The notes under the pieces: generated by a model
Databases searched by the model: none
What the model was told of the DNA's origin: nothing
Seen by the model: only the letters and a program-made list of their open reading frames with translations
Part shown: positions 32,597 to 40,030 of the stretch, piece after piece
Layout: each line of letters begins with the position of its first letter
Numbering within the stretch: position 1 is the first letter of the stretch
Assembly: GCF_943912825.1 (NCBI RefSeq)
Contig: NZ_CALTUX010000009.1
Coordinates: 1 to 60,920 of the forward strand
Length of the DNA: 60,920 nucleotides
DNA from: an uncultured Anaerococcus sp.
GTDB lineage: Bacteria; Bacillota; Clostridia; Tissierellales; Peptoniphilaceae
Direction: 5' to 3'
Program-made: the position numbers and the translations under genes

Positions 32597-32630
32597 TTTG
32601 TCCCAAATATTGTATTAAATTTGGGACAAA
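32597..32630. repeat. 12-bp perfect inverted repeat
   Basis: TTTGTCCCAAAT-N10-ATTTGGGACAAA lies in the 303-bp gap between the M18 gene and the next lipoprotein gene. There is no T-run, so it is not an obvious terminator; a regulator site or a small repeat remnant is possible. I see no gene in the rest of this gap. Confidence 0.6.
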
Positions 32631-32764
32631 AATTCATTATAAAACTTTAATAGTCCCTAAAATCCTAATTATTTATTATTACTTATCTTATTTTAGTGTA
32701 ATTAATTAAAGGAAAAAGGTAAGTAGAATTTTTATATTCTTCTTGCCTTTATTACTAAAATTTC

Positions 32765-33307
32765 CTAATAAATTACTTTTATTCTTAAGAGATAGTCTTC
32801 TTTTTTATCCTTGAATAACTTATCCATATCATCTACATTTGCCCACTTTAGTAAAATCTCTGAATTTTCTCCTCTTGCAACATTAAGCTCAAATTTTTGC
32901 ACAGCTGCAGATGGCCCTTCGACCATATTTTCGTTTTTAATTGGAAAATCAATCCAACTATATGAAGTCAAATTCATGTATTCTTTTTCATCAAGACTCC
33001 AATAGTAAATAGGAAGTCCTTGGGGAAGAGTAATCTCAACAAGGTCCCTATCCCCATCCATCTTAATTTCAATTTCAGATTTCATTTGTGATTGACCTAC
33101 AAAATCTATAGGATAAGATTTGCCATTGATCATTACCAGATTGTTTTGTGGATATCCCTTATCATCGACAGGAAATTCTATATCCTCTTTCTTTTCTGAT
33201 ACAGATTCTTTACCACAGCTTACTAGTAAAAACATGCCAGCAAGCAAAAATGCCCAAAGGAAAATTCCTAAAAGCTTCTTAAAACTACAAGACTTAGTAT
33301 AATTCAT
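32765..33307 (-). CDS. Lipoprotein of unknown function
   Basis: A 180-aa exported lipoprotein. The start at 33307 has AAGGTGG 5 nt upstream and yields a normal signal peptide (KKLLGIFLWAFLLAGMFLLVSC, lipobox LVSC); the frame itself opens earlier at 33340. After a charged linker there is one beta-rich domain (GYPQNNLVMINGKSYPIDFVGQS, VEITLPQGLPIYYWSLDEKEYMN). I do not recognise the family. It starts an accessory patch of lipoproteins and gene remnants. Confidence 0.78.
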   Translation of the reverse strand: MNYTKSCSFKKLLGIFLWAFLLAGMFLLVSCGKESVSEKKEDIEFPVDDKGYPQNNLVMINGKSYPIDFVGQSQMKSEIEIKMDGDRDLVEITLPQGLPIYYWSLDEKEYMNLTSYSWIDFPIKNENMVEGPSAAVQKFELNVARGENSEILLKWANVDDMDKLFKDKKEDYLLRIKVIY

Positions 33308-33426
33308 AAAACCACCTTCCTTAATTTCTTCAAGCACCAAGGCTTTACAATATCACTAGCAGCTTTAAGCTCAAAATAATTTTCTAATTTACATATTTTT
33401 AATTAGCAGCTATGTTAATTATATTA

Positions 33427-33915
33427 TTAGTTTCTTTTACTTGCTCCGTAAGCAATCGATGCTGCTGTAAGGATTCCAGCTACCCCAGCTACTCCAGCTA
33501 TACCAGTTTTAGCGTTTTTGCCTGCTTTCCTTGCTGGTTTGTTAGCTTTTTTGTCCTTATCTTCATTTATCATATCTTCATTTACTTTTAAGTCGTCAAA
33601 ATTAACTTTTGGAACTCCATTAACATTGAATACTTTTAAAAGTTGACTTGGAAAATAGTTCACGGCTAATTGTTCCTCTTTTGAAAGAGTATTATACCAT
33701 TTTAACCATTCTATATCTTTATCCGACAATCTAAGTGATTGTAATAGCTCATAGTTTACACTCAATTGTTCCTCTTTACTTAGCCCATTAAACCAATCTT
33801 GCACTTCTTTCGGGCTGACTTCTGAGTTATTATTTGCTGATGAAGCAAATACATTTGTTGCCATTGCCGTTAACAGCATCACCATGGCTATTAATAGAGT
33901 AAATCTTTTTTTCAT
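33427..33915 (-). CDS. Secreted protein with internal repeat and sortase-like tail
   Basis: A 162-aa exported protein. A signal peptide (1-25, cut near VFASS) is followed by two copies of a short motif, W(F/Y)N(G/T)LSKEEQL(S/A)VNY, at about 41-55 and 68-82. Then comes a Lys-rich spacer and a tail GKNAKTG plus a hydrophobic stretch and KRN end (about 131-162). The tail has the layout of a sortase signal with NAKTG in place of LPXTG. I infer anchoring to the wall, or otherwise membrane retention. The family is unknown to me. Confidence 0.75.
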   Translation of the reverse strand: MKKRFTLLIAMVMLLTAMATNVFASSANNNSEVSPKEVQDWFNGLSKEEQLSVNYELLQSLRLSDKDIEWLKWYNTLSKEEQLAVNYFPSQLLKVFNVNGVPKVNFDDLKVNEDMINEDKDKKANKPARKAGKNAKTGIAGVAGVAGILTAASIAYGASKRN

Positions 33916-34002
33916 TTCTTACCTCCTTATTTAATTTTGTTTAACCTAAATATATTTGACATTAAAATCAAATATAATCTATTTTTCTAACCGTTATTTC
34001 TT

Positions 34003-34154
34003 GGGGCTGTTGCAGAATGAATAAATTGTCCCAAATCATTAGAGGATCCTCCACGAAAATTTTGCCTCCATGAGCCGGCAGGCTAGGCCAAAAATTTTCT
34101 AAGAGAACCCTCTAATGATGGGACGATAGTTATTCATAGTTTTGCAACAGCCCC
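34003..34154. repeat. Long inverted-repeat element, MITE-like, copy 2
   Basis: A 152-bp copy of the element at 2862-3025: GGGGCTGTTGCAGAATGAAT at the left, GCAACAGCCCC at the right, near-perfect complementary arms and the same centre CATGAGCCGGCAGGCTAGG. It differs from copy 1 by only a few bases. It lies between the secreted protein gene and a gene remnant; no target duplication was evident by eye. Confidence 0.87.
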
Positions 34155-34218
34155 ATCTAAACTAATCGCCATTTCTATACCTCATAGGATTTAAGTTCAT
34201 TATCAATTCACCTTCTAT

Positions 34219-34584
34219 CTACCTTACATATGAGTTTATCTTAACCTTTCCTGATAATGTTTTATTTGTTTGATTAACAATTGTAACTATATAATTACTT
34301 CTCCTATTAGCCTTGACTTTTAATATAGATTCTGAAGCAACTCTTTCATCATAGATGATTTTTCCATCTGCTTCAACAATTACTGAAAAATCTACTCCAC
34401 CAGGGCAGGTCATGTTTTCTAAATTTATGATAAAAGCTTCGTTCTTATCATCATTAATCTCAAACTCATATGAGATGTTTTCGAATCTTCCTAGCTTTAT
34501 TTTTTCATTGGCCTTTGCTAGGTCAGAATTTCTACTCGATAACCTTCCTAATTCTAATTTCTGATATTCTTCATCACTTCTTAA
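34219..34584 (-). pseudogene. Remnant of an unidentified gene lacking its start
   Basis: An open frame of 121 codons with coding-like composition (SDEEYQKLELGRLSSRNSDL... to TNKTLSGKVKINSYVR) but no usable start codon in its first half. The first in-frame ATG is at 34413, inside the domain and without a binding site. A stop (TAA) precedes the first codon. It looks like the C-terminal part of a protein with a beta-sandwich end, truncated at its 5' side. I do not recognise the family. Confidence 0.5.
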
Positions 34585-34628
34585 TTAAGCTTAATAAAAA
34601 GAAAGCATTTCGGCTTAACTTTTATATT

Positions 34629-35045
34629 TTAATAACCTTGGTCCTCTATCTTCCATTCCCTATCTTTGCCTGCTCGAACTAAGGTCCAGCTGTAATCCTT
34701 GTATTCTCCCTTGCTTAATACAGGATTTTTCCCGCTTACATCAAATTCTGAAAATAGGACGATAATATTATTTGGATCTATATCAGAGCCCTTACCTTTT
34801 CCATATTCCATAAAATCTTTTATCGCATCTTCAGATTTACCTTCATCGTAACAAACTGATTTTAATTCTGAGCCTGGGAATGAAAAATTCTCCTTTACTA
34901 CTTTAATTGCAGAGTCTATTTCTTCATCGCTAAATTTAGCTGAATCACCTTTGTCAATTGTCATATCTCCACCTGCTTTTCCTTTACAACCTGTTAATGA
35001 AAATAAAATCATAATAGCAAAAAGAATTCTAAAACCACGTTTCAT
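34629..35045 (-). CDS. Small lipoprotein of unknown function
   Basis: A 138-aa lipoprotein (signal RILFAIMILFSLTGC, lipobox LTGC). AGGAGGA lies 6 nt before the ATG at 35045; the frame runs further upstream only because it passes into the remnant of another gene (35046-35373). The mature part has DEEIDSAIKVVKENFSFPGSELKSVCYDE and IIVLFSEFDV...GEYKDYSWTLVRAGKDREWKIEDQGY, a pattern seen in DUF4829-like lipoproteins. The function is unknown. Confidence 0.75.
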   Translation of the reverse strand: MKRGFRILFAIMILFSLTGCKGKAGGDMTIDKGDSAKFSDEEIDSAIKVVKENFSFPGSELKSVCYDEGKSEDAIKDFMEYGKGKGSDIDPNNIIVLFSEFDVSGKNPVLSKGEYKDYSWTLVRAGKDREWKIEDQGY

Positions 35046-35373
35046 AATATTCCTCCTATGATTATAGAATACCATGTCCACATAATAATTTGTGGTGGCT
35101 AGGTTTACCACATACATAAAACCCTTGCCAAGTTCTAACAAGATTTTTCAATATGGTCTATAAGCGCTTTTTCTAAATCATTTTCCATCATTGGTTTTTC
35201 TTCTGGCAAGCCTAAAAATTCAAATACATAAGGGGCTTTTACAAGGTAAGATGCATTATTTATTCCATTGCCATGCCTAAAAATACTCCGCTTTCTTTTT
35301 CAAATTCTTCTAATTTACCTTTTTCTCTTAAAAAGGTTACTAATTCATTAAATTTTATTGGATCAATTAGCAT
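35046..35373 (-). pseudogene. Decayed YhcG-like (DUF1016) PDDEXK nuclease gene
   Basis: Three pieces in different frames on the minus strand carry the C-terminal signature of the YhcG/DUF1016 family: APYVFEFLGLPEEKPMMENDLEKALIDHIEK (here split by a frameshift and stop), then LELGKGFMYV, then YYVDMVFYNHRR. In intact family members these follow in this order in one frame. A further short open segment (MLIDPIKFNELVTFLREKGK...) begins at 35373. Stops and frame changes show that the gene is dead; its end runs into the ribosome binding site of the lipoprotein gene. Confidence 0.6.
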
Positions 35374-35451
35374 AAATTGCCTCTCTTCTGTTACTAAATA
35401 ATAACTTTAATTTAATTCCAGAATAGCTTATATATTCTATCTAAAGATTTT

Positions 35452-36111
35452 TTATCTAACAAAAGGAAAAATATTATTGATTAATATTGCAAATCCAATA
35501 CTGCTTAGGCTCATTAATATGGTATCTTTAAGCGAATCTCTTCTTAATACTACTAAGGCAATTATAAATACTGGTAAATCTAAAAATGATATTAGGTCTA
35601 TGTACCACTGGCCAAAGACAAAAGTCATGTTAAATAAAACTCCTAAAATTAGGCTTGCTATGATAAATGACCTCCTACCCTTGCCTTTTGAATACCATGA
35701 AATATAGGCCAAGGTTGGAGATAAGAAAGTAAATCCAAACCAAATCATGGCGTAGGTTTCTGGGAAAAATCTCGCTATATAAGTTGAATAAAGATAATAG
35801 CTTGTGACCATAGCAAGAAAAAATACAAAAACATTAAGGCTTGCCCTTGCTGGTGACTTGCTATAAATTGAAATGCATAGAGCCAGTAAGGCCCAAATTG
35901 AAAATTCTCCTAGGAAATTATGTAGGTCCAAGGCCTGATCTATATACATAAGCAGGCCCTTTAGGTCAGCTTGTTTATAATCTAAATACTTTGAAAAAGT
36001 CCCTAAGGCTAGACCAAGAAGTAATATAAATATTGTATTAATAATTTTTCTACTAATTGAAATATCTTTTTCTACAGACCTTATTTCATCTAAAAACTCA
36101 ATCTTTGACAT
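35452..36111 (-). CDS. Integral membrane protein of unknown function
   Basis: A 219-aa protein with about seven membrane helices (IINTIFILLLGLALGTFSKYL, EFSIWALLALCISIYS, SLNVFVFFLAMVTSYYLYS, MIWFGFTFLSPTLAYISWY, SFIIASLILGVLFNMTFVFG and others). It has a hydrophilic N-terminus of 20 aa and an AGGTTAC-type, weak binding site. It resembles small DUF-type membrane proteins of Firmicutes; I cannot name the family with confidence. Confidence 0.7.
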   Translation of the reverse strand: MSKIEFLDEIRSVEKDISISRKIINTIFILLLGLALGTFSKYLDYKQADLKGLLMYIDQALDLHNFLGEFSIWALLALCISIYSKSPARASLNVFVFFLAMVTSYYLYSTYIARFFPETYAMIWFGFTFLSPTLAYISWYSKGKGRRSFIIASLILGVLFNMTFVFGQWYIDLISFLDLPVFIIALVVLRRDSLKDTILMSLSSIGFAILINNIFPFVR

Positions 36112-36190
36112 AGTAACCTCCCATATTTATTTATAAAATTATACCCATTTCAAAAACAAGATATCGCATATTTTCATAAATAAATTCATA

Positions 36191-36227
36191 TCAAAAAAAG
36201 GAAAGCACATTTTCCGCACTTTCCTTT
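36191..36227 (-). terminator. Terminator of htpG
   Basis: On the minus strand AAAGGAAAG-tgcggaaaatgtg-CTTTCCTTT followed by TTTTTT, 12 nt beyond the htpG stop. Confidence 0.85.
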
Positions 36228-36238
36228 GTAATTTTTTA

Positions 36239-38086
36239 TTAAATTAGTTTCCAAATATTTTTAGCATATGCCACTGGATCATCTATTTCTAGACCTTCTA
36301 TTAGTCTTGCTTGGTCTAAGAGGAGTCCTGCTATCATTTTTGCCTTGTCTTTGTCATCCTTGTAGGCTTTTTCTAAGAGGTCGTAGGCCTTGGTTTTGTT
36401 TGAGATTTCTAGGACTTTTTCTGCCTTGATGCCAAAGGCGTTTGGTTGGTCTTTGAGGGCCTTTTCCATCTCTATTGAGACTTCTCCCCTTTGCTTGATG
36501 ATGGCTGGTATGTCATCAAGCTTGTCTGAGATATTTACATCTACCACATCTTCTGGCATGGCTTCCTTGATGAAGCTTATTAGCTCACTATCTTCCTTGT
36601 CTGCTTCATCTTTTTCATCTTCTGCTGATATGGACTTAAATTTTAGCCCATCGTATTCTTCTAGCATTTTGATTAAAAATTCGTCTAATCTTTCATCTAA
36701 TAAGAGGACATCGACATCTTCATCTACTAGTTTTAAAGCTGGGGAAGCTTTGATTTTCGCAATTGACTCTCCTGTGCCATAGTAGATAAATTCTGCAGTT
36801 GATGGAGCCTTTTCCTTATATTCTCTTAGACTTATTAGCTTATCTTCTTTTCTTGAATAGAAAAGTAAGAGGTCTTGGAGTTCTTCCTTGTTTGCCCCAA
36901 AGGATTCGTAGATTGCAACCTTTATTGAATTACCAAATTCCTTGTAGAATTTCTCGTAATCCTCCCTATCTTTCTCCATCATTTCCTTTAGATGAGCATT
37001 AATTTTCTTATTAATTTGCTTAGAAATTACCCTTAGCTGCCTATTTTGTTGAAGGGTTTCTCTTGAAATATTTAGGGTAAGATCATCTGACTCTACAACT
37101 CCTTTTACAAAGGAATAGGCATCATCTAGGATTTCATCGCAAGAATCCATAATTTTTACTCCGTGAGAGTAAAGCTCTAGTCCAGTCTTCCTATCTTTGG
37201 AATAATAATCAAATGGTGCCTTCTCTGGTATATAAAGAAGGGCCCTAAACTCGACCAGGCCTTCAACTGAGAAGTGGAGCCAGCTTAGGGGCTTATCAAA
37301 TCCGTAGTGGCTTTCCTGGTAGAAATTGATGTAATCATCATCACTTAGGTCTTTTTTATCCTTTTTCCAGATTGGTTTATCTGAATTTAGGATGTCATAG
37401 GCCTTGTAATCTTCATATTCTGGCTTATCTTCTGGAGATCCTTCCTTGATTTTTGTCTTAGTTACTAGCATCTTAATTGGATATCTGATATAGTTTGAAT
37501 ATTTACGGACCAGTCCCCTGATTGTATTTTGGTCTAGGTAAATGTCGTAGTTTTCATCTTCGGTATTTTCTCTTAAGAAGAGTGTGATCTCTGTGCCTGG
37601 CTCATCTTTCTTTGCTTCTTTTATTTCAAAGCCATCGGCATTTTCACTTGTCCAAAGGTAGGCCTTATCTTGGCCGTGTTTTTTGGATAGGACTTCGATT
37701 TTTTCTGCAACCATGAAAGCTGAATAAAAACCTACACCAAATTGTCCTATAAGGTCTTTGGCATCCGCATTTTCTACAGTATTTCTAAAGGCTTCTGTAC
37801 CTGATTTGGCAATTGTTCCTAGGTTATTTGTTAGGTCCTCTTCATTCATGCCTATACCAGTATCCCTAATTGTTAGGGTTCTCTTTTCCTTATTTGAAAT
37901 GATTTCTATATAGTAGTCCTCCTTTTCTGTGGTTGAATCAGACTTTAGGTCTTCAAAATAAAGTTTATCCAGGGCATCTGACCCATTTGATATTAGCTCT
38001 CTTAAAAATATTTCCTTGTTTGTATAAATTGAATGGATCATTAAATCCATGACTTTTTTGGCTTCTGCCTTAAATTCTTGTCTCAT
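36239..38086 (-). CDS. htpG: Chaperone protein HtpG (Hsp90)
   Basis: ATP-dependent chaperone, 615 aa, cytoplasmic. The GHKL ATPase domain shows FLRELISNGSDALDKL (metal-binding Asn), DTGIGMNEEDL, LGTIAKSGT and GQFGVGFYSAFMVA; the middle domain has NISRETLQQNRQLRVI with the catalytic Arg. The length is normal for bacterial HtpG. It is monocistronic with its own promoter (38147-38174), and a CIRCE-like operator overlaps the transcription start, suggesting HrcA control. Confidence 0.96.
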   Translation of the reverse strand: MRQEFKAEAKKVMDLMIHSIYTNKEIFLRELISNGSDALDKLYFEDLKSDSTTEKEDYYIEIISNKEKRTLTIRDTGIGMNEEDLTNNLGTIAKSGTEAFRNTVENADAKDLIGQFGVGFYSAFMVAEKIEVLSKKHGQDKAYLWTSENADGFEIKEAKKDEPGTEITLFLRENTEDENYDIYLDQNTIRGLVRKYSNYIRYPIKMLVTKTKIKEGSPEDKPEYEDYKAYDILNSDKPIWKKDKKDLSDDDYINFYQESHYGFDKPLSWLHFSVEGLVEFRALLYIPEKAPFDYYSKDRKTGLELYSHGVKIMDSCDEILDDAYSFVKGVVESDDLTLNISRETLQQNRQLRVISKQINKKINAHLKEMMEKDREDYEKFYKEFGNSIKVAIYESFGANKEELQDLLLFYSRKEDKLISLREYKEKAPSTAEFIYYGTGESIAKIKASPALKLVDEDVDVLLLDERLDEFLIKMLEEYDGLKFKSISAEDEKDEADKEDSELISFIKEAMPEDVVDVNISDKLDDIPAIIKQRGEVSIEMEKALKDQPNAFGIKAEKVLEISNKTKAYDLLEKAYKDDKDKAKMIAGLLLDQARLIEGLEIDDPVAYAKNIWKLI

Positions 38087-38118
38087 TGCTAATCCTCCTA
38101 ATCATTTTCCAAATAAAA

Positions 38119-38145
38119 TTAGCAGTCTTCTTAATCGACTGCTAA
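38119..38145. promoter_or_regulatory. CIRCE-like HrcA operator upstream of htpG
   Basis: TTAGCAGTC-N9-GACTGCTAA. The published CIRCE element is TTAGCACTC-N9-GAGTGCTAA. Arm length and the 9-nt spacer are identical, and the one changed base in each arm is compensatory, so the palindrome is kept. It begins 1 nt after the -10 and 33 nt upstream of the htpG ATG. Confidence 0.7.
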
Positions 38146-38146
38146 T

Positions 38147-38174
38147 ATTATACTTACTTTCTATTTTCTTGCAA
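38147..38174 (-). promoter_or_regulatory. Promoter of htpG
   Basis: On the minus strand TTGCAA (38174-38169), a 16-nt spacer, then TATAAT (38152-38147). The -35 abuts the stop of the hemolysin III gene. Confidence 0.7.
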
Positions 38175-38825
38175 TTATCCTAAAAATTTATAGTTGCCAT
38201 AAAACATGACAAAGGCTGCCACAAGGATAAAAATATGCCAGATGGCGTGGTTGTAGGGGATTTTCTTTATGGAATAGAAAATGGCCCCTAGGGTGTAAAA
38301 TAAGCCGCCTATTACCAAAAACATGATATAGGACATGCCAATATACTTATAAATTTGGTAGATTAAGATTAAGGATATCCAACCCATGGCCATATAGATG
38401 ATCATGGATGGCTTTTTTATCTTATCTTCCTTAGCTGTGGCGAAGGCTATGATGTTCATAGCTATTCCTCCTAGGGCCAGAATCCAAACTATAACAAAGA
38501 TGACTATGGATAGGCTTGACCTGAGGCCAATTAAGATTATCGGCGTGTAAGACCCTGCTATTGTCAGGTAGATTACCCCGTGGTCTATGGCCCTAAAGAT
38601 GGTCCTTGCTGTGGGATTGGTCATGGAATGGTAGAGGCTCGATGCCAAAAACATGATGGCTATGGCTATAAAATAAATTAGCCAGGCCAAAAATCCAAGC
38701 AAGTCCTTGCCATGGTAGGCTCCCACAACTACTGGTATAAAAAATATCAGACTCAAGATGAAGCCTAGGATGTGGGTAGCTATATTTAGGGCTTCTTCAG
38801 ACTTGCTATATTTAATTATTCTCAT
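38175..38825 (-). CDS. Hemolysin III family membrane protein
   Basis: A 216-aa protein with seven membrane helices of the HlyIII/YqfA (PAQR-like) family. Conserved residues are SLYHSM (Ser and His), AIDHGVIYLTIAGSYTPI (Asp-His) and NHAIWHIFILVAAFVMFY (two His), the set thought to bind zinc in this superfamily. Its role in bacteria is membrane-energy or lipid related and unproven. It overlaps the upstream 110-aa gene by 14 nt. Confidence 0.9.
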   Translation of the reverse strand: MRIIKYSKSEEALNIATHILGFILSLIFFIPVVVGAYHGKDLLGFLAWLIYFIAIAIMFLASSLYHSMTNPTARTIFRAIDHGVIYLTIAGSYTPIILIGLRSSLSIVIFVIVWILALGGIAMNIIAFATAKEDKIKKPSMIIYMAMGWISLILIYQIYKYIGMSYIMFLVIGGLFYTLGAIFYSIKKIPYNHAIWHIFILVAAFVMFYGNYKFLG

Positions 38826-39144
38826 TTTTTATCTCCCTACTTAAGCTTACTATCTCCTTTTGGAGGGCAAGTCTTTCTGCTATTTGCCTTTTCTTTTCCC
38901 TTTCATTTTTCTTCTGAGTCCTTAAGGTATAAATACTAAGGCTAATTATAAATATTATTATGAATATGCCAATTTTTTGCACATCTGTCATTTTTAAAAA
39001 AATCGCAAGGCTAAGGCCAAGAAAGGCTAGGCCAAGTGGGCCTAGGAAGGTCTTTAAAAAGCTATTTTGTGGTCCCTTGTTGATTTTTTCTTGTAATATT
39101 CTTAATTCTTCTTTCTTTTTTTCTAACAATTCATACTTTTCCAT
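38812..39144 (-). CDS. Small membrane protein with N-terminal coiled coil
   Basis: A 110-aa protein: a charged N-terminal helix (YELLEKKKEELRILQEKINKG), two membrane helices (FLGPLGLAFLGLSLAIFL and IGIFIIIFIISLSIYTL) and a Lys/Arg/Glu-rich C-terminal helix. It is cotranscribed with the hemolysin III gene (14-nt overlap). I do not recognise a family. Confidence 0.68.
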   Translation of the reverse strand: MEKYELLEKKKEELRILQEKINKGPQNSFLKTFLGPLGLAFLGLSLAIFLKMTDVQKIGIFIIIFIISLSIYTLRTQKKNEREKKRQIAERLALQKEIVSLSREIKNENN

Positions 39145-39224
39145 ATTTTCTCCTATATCCTAGTGATTTACTTTGATTATTATATTTTAAGTAGTAAAAT
39201 ATTCCTATAAAAGGGGGAATATTT

Positions 39225-39443
39225 ATGACCGAAAATACAAAAGAAACAAACAAAGTTACTATCACTCGTGATATGATTATAGGTGATATAATTCAAGCAA
39301 AGCCAGAAGCTATCAACGTTCTTATGATGAGCGGTATGGGCTGCATAGCATGTCCAACATCTTTATATGAATCTCTTGAAGAAGCTTGCATGGTTCATGG
39401 TATGGACCCTGACTACATGCTTGATCAACTTAATTCCCTATAG
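39225..39443 (+). CDS. DUF1858 domain protein
   Basis: A 72-aa protein holding one DUF1858 domain, known from proteins associated with hybrid-cluster proteins: ITRDMIIGDIIQAKPEAINVLMMSGMGCIACPTSLYESLEEACMVHGMD. The CxxC in GCIACP could form a redox disulfide or bind a metal. The binding site is AAGGGGG. It is monocistronic, with a short terminator after it. The role is probably redox-related and is not established. Confidence 0.88.
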   Translation: MTENTKETNKVTITRDMIIGDIIQAKPEAINVLMMSGMGCIACPTSLYESLEEACMVHGMDPDYMLDQLNSL

Positions 39444-39449
39444 ATACAA

Positions 39450-39474
39450 GGCTCGGATTTCCGGGCTTTTTTAT
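39450..39474 (+). terminator. Terminator of the DUF1858 gene
   Basis: GCTCGGA-TTTCCGGGC short stem followed by TTTTTT. It overlaps the end of the convergent NUDIX gene by a few bases. Confidence 0.65.
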
Positions 39475-39986
39475 ATTTCCATAAATCTCTTATCTTTTTC
39501 TAGGTCAAAGAGCAAATCTATAAAAGATTTCTTGTATTTTACAAATTTCCCTCTCTTCATCAGGTCAATTACATCATCATAGGATGCCCACCTTGCATCA
39601 CACACCTCTTCTTCTTGAAGTCTTAAATCTTCTAGCCTTACATTTTTGTGAATCATATAAAAATCATCAAAGCCATACTTAAAATTGGCTGTAAGGATTG
39701 GTCTTGAGCCCCTAAAATTGAAGGCTATGCCTAGCTCTTCATAAAGCTCACGGCTTGCTGCCTGATCAGTGTTTTCACCACTTTGACAAGCCCCACCGCA
39801 AGTTATATCCCAAAGGCCGCCCATGGTTTTTTCTGCCTTTCTTTGTTGGATGAGCAATCTCCCGTCCCTACCAAAGATTAGGACATGGACAATGAGCCTA
39901 TATGTATTAGGGGGCATGACATCGCCCCTAATGTAGGTCTTGCCAGTTTTTCTCCTGTACCTATCGTATAAATCTAATATTTCCAT
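39471..39986 (-). CDS. NUDIX hydrolase
   Basis: A 171-aa NUDIX enzyme with a perfect box GACQSGENTDQAASRELYEELGI (about 72-94). The layout, with VHVLIFGRDGRLLIQQRKAEK and GLWDITCGGA, resembles the IPP isomerase-like/YfcD branch. These act on nucleoside or other diphosphates, or clean up cofactors. It is separated from the upstream pyrophosphatase gene by a terminator (40002-40026). The substrate is unknown. Confidence 0.87.
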   Translation of the reverse strand: MEILDLYDRYRRKTGKTYIRGDVMPPNTYRLIVHVLIFGRDGRLLIQQRKAEKTMGGLWDITCGGACQSGENTDQAASRELYEELGIAFNFRGSRPILTANFKYGFDDFYMIHKNVRLEDLRLQEEEVCDARWASYDDVIDLMKRGKFVKYKKSFIDLLFDLEKDKRFMEI

Positions 39987-40001
39987 CCTATCTCCTAAGT
40001 A

Positions 40002-40026
40002 AAAATCTCTAGCTAGGCTAGAGACT
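40002..40026 (-). terminator. Terminator of the CorC/pyrophosphatase operon
   Basis: On the minus strand (G)TCTCTAGC-CTA-GCTAGAGA followed by TTTTTA, just past the stop at 40031. Confidence 0.8.
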
Positions 40027-40030
40027 TTTG

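Noticed and set aside
34629..35141. 170-aa reading of the lipoprotein frame starting at 35141
   Set aside because: The first 32 residues come from the decayed YhcG-like gene; AGGAGGA and a proper lipoprotein signal place the start at 35045.
38119..38145. Plain terminator for the hemolysin III operon
   Set aside because: The stem is followed only by an interrupted T-run, while arm length, sequence and 9-nt spacing match CIRCE at the htpG promoter; a dual role cannot be excluded.
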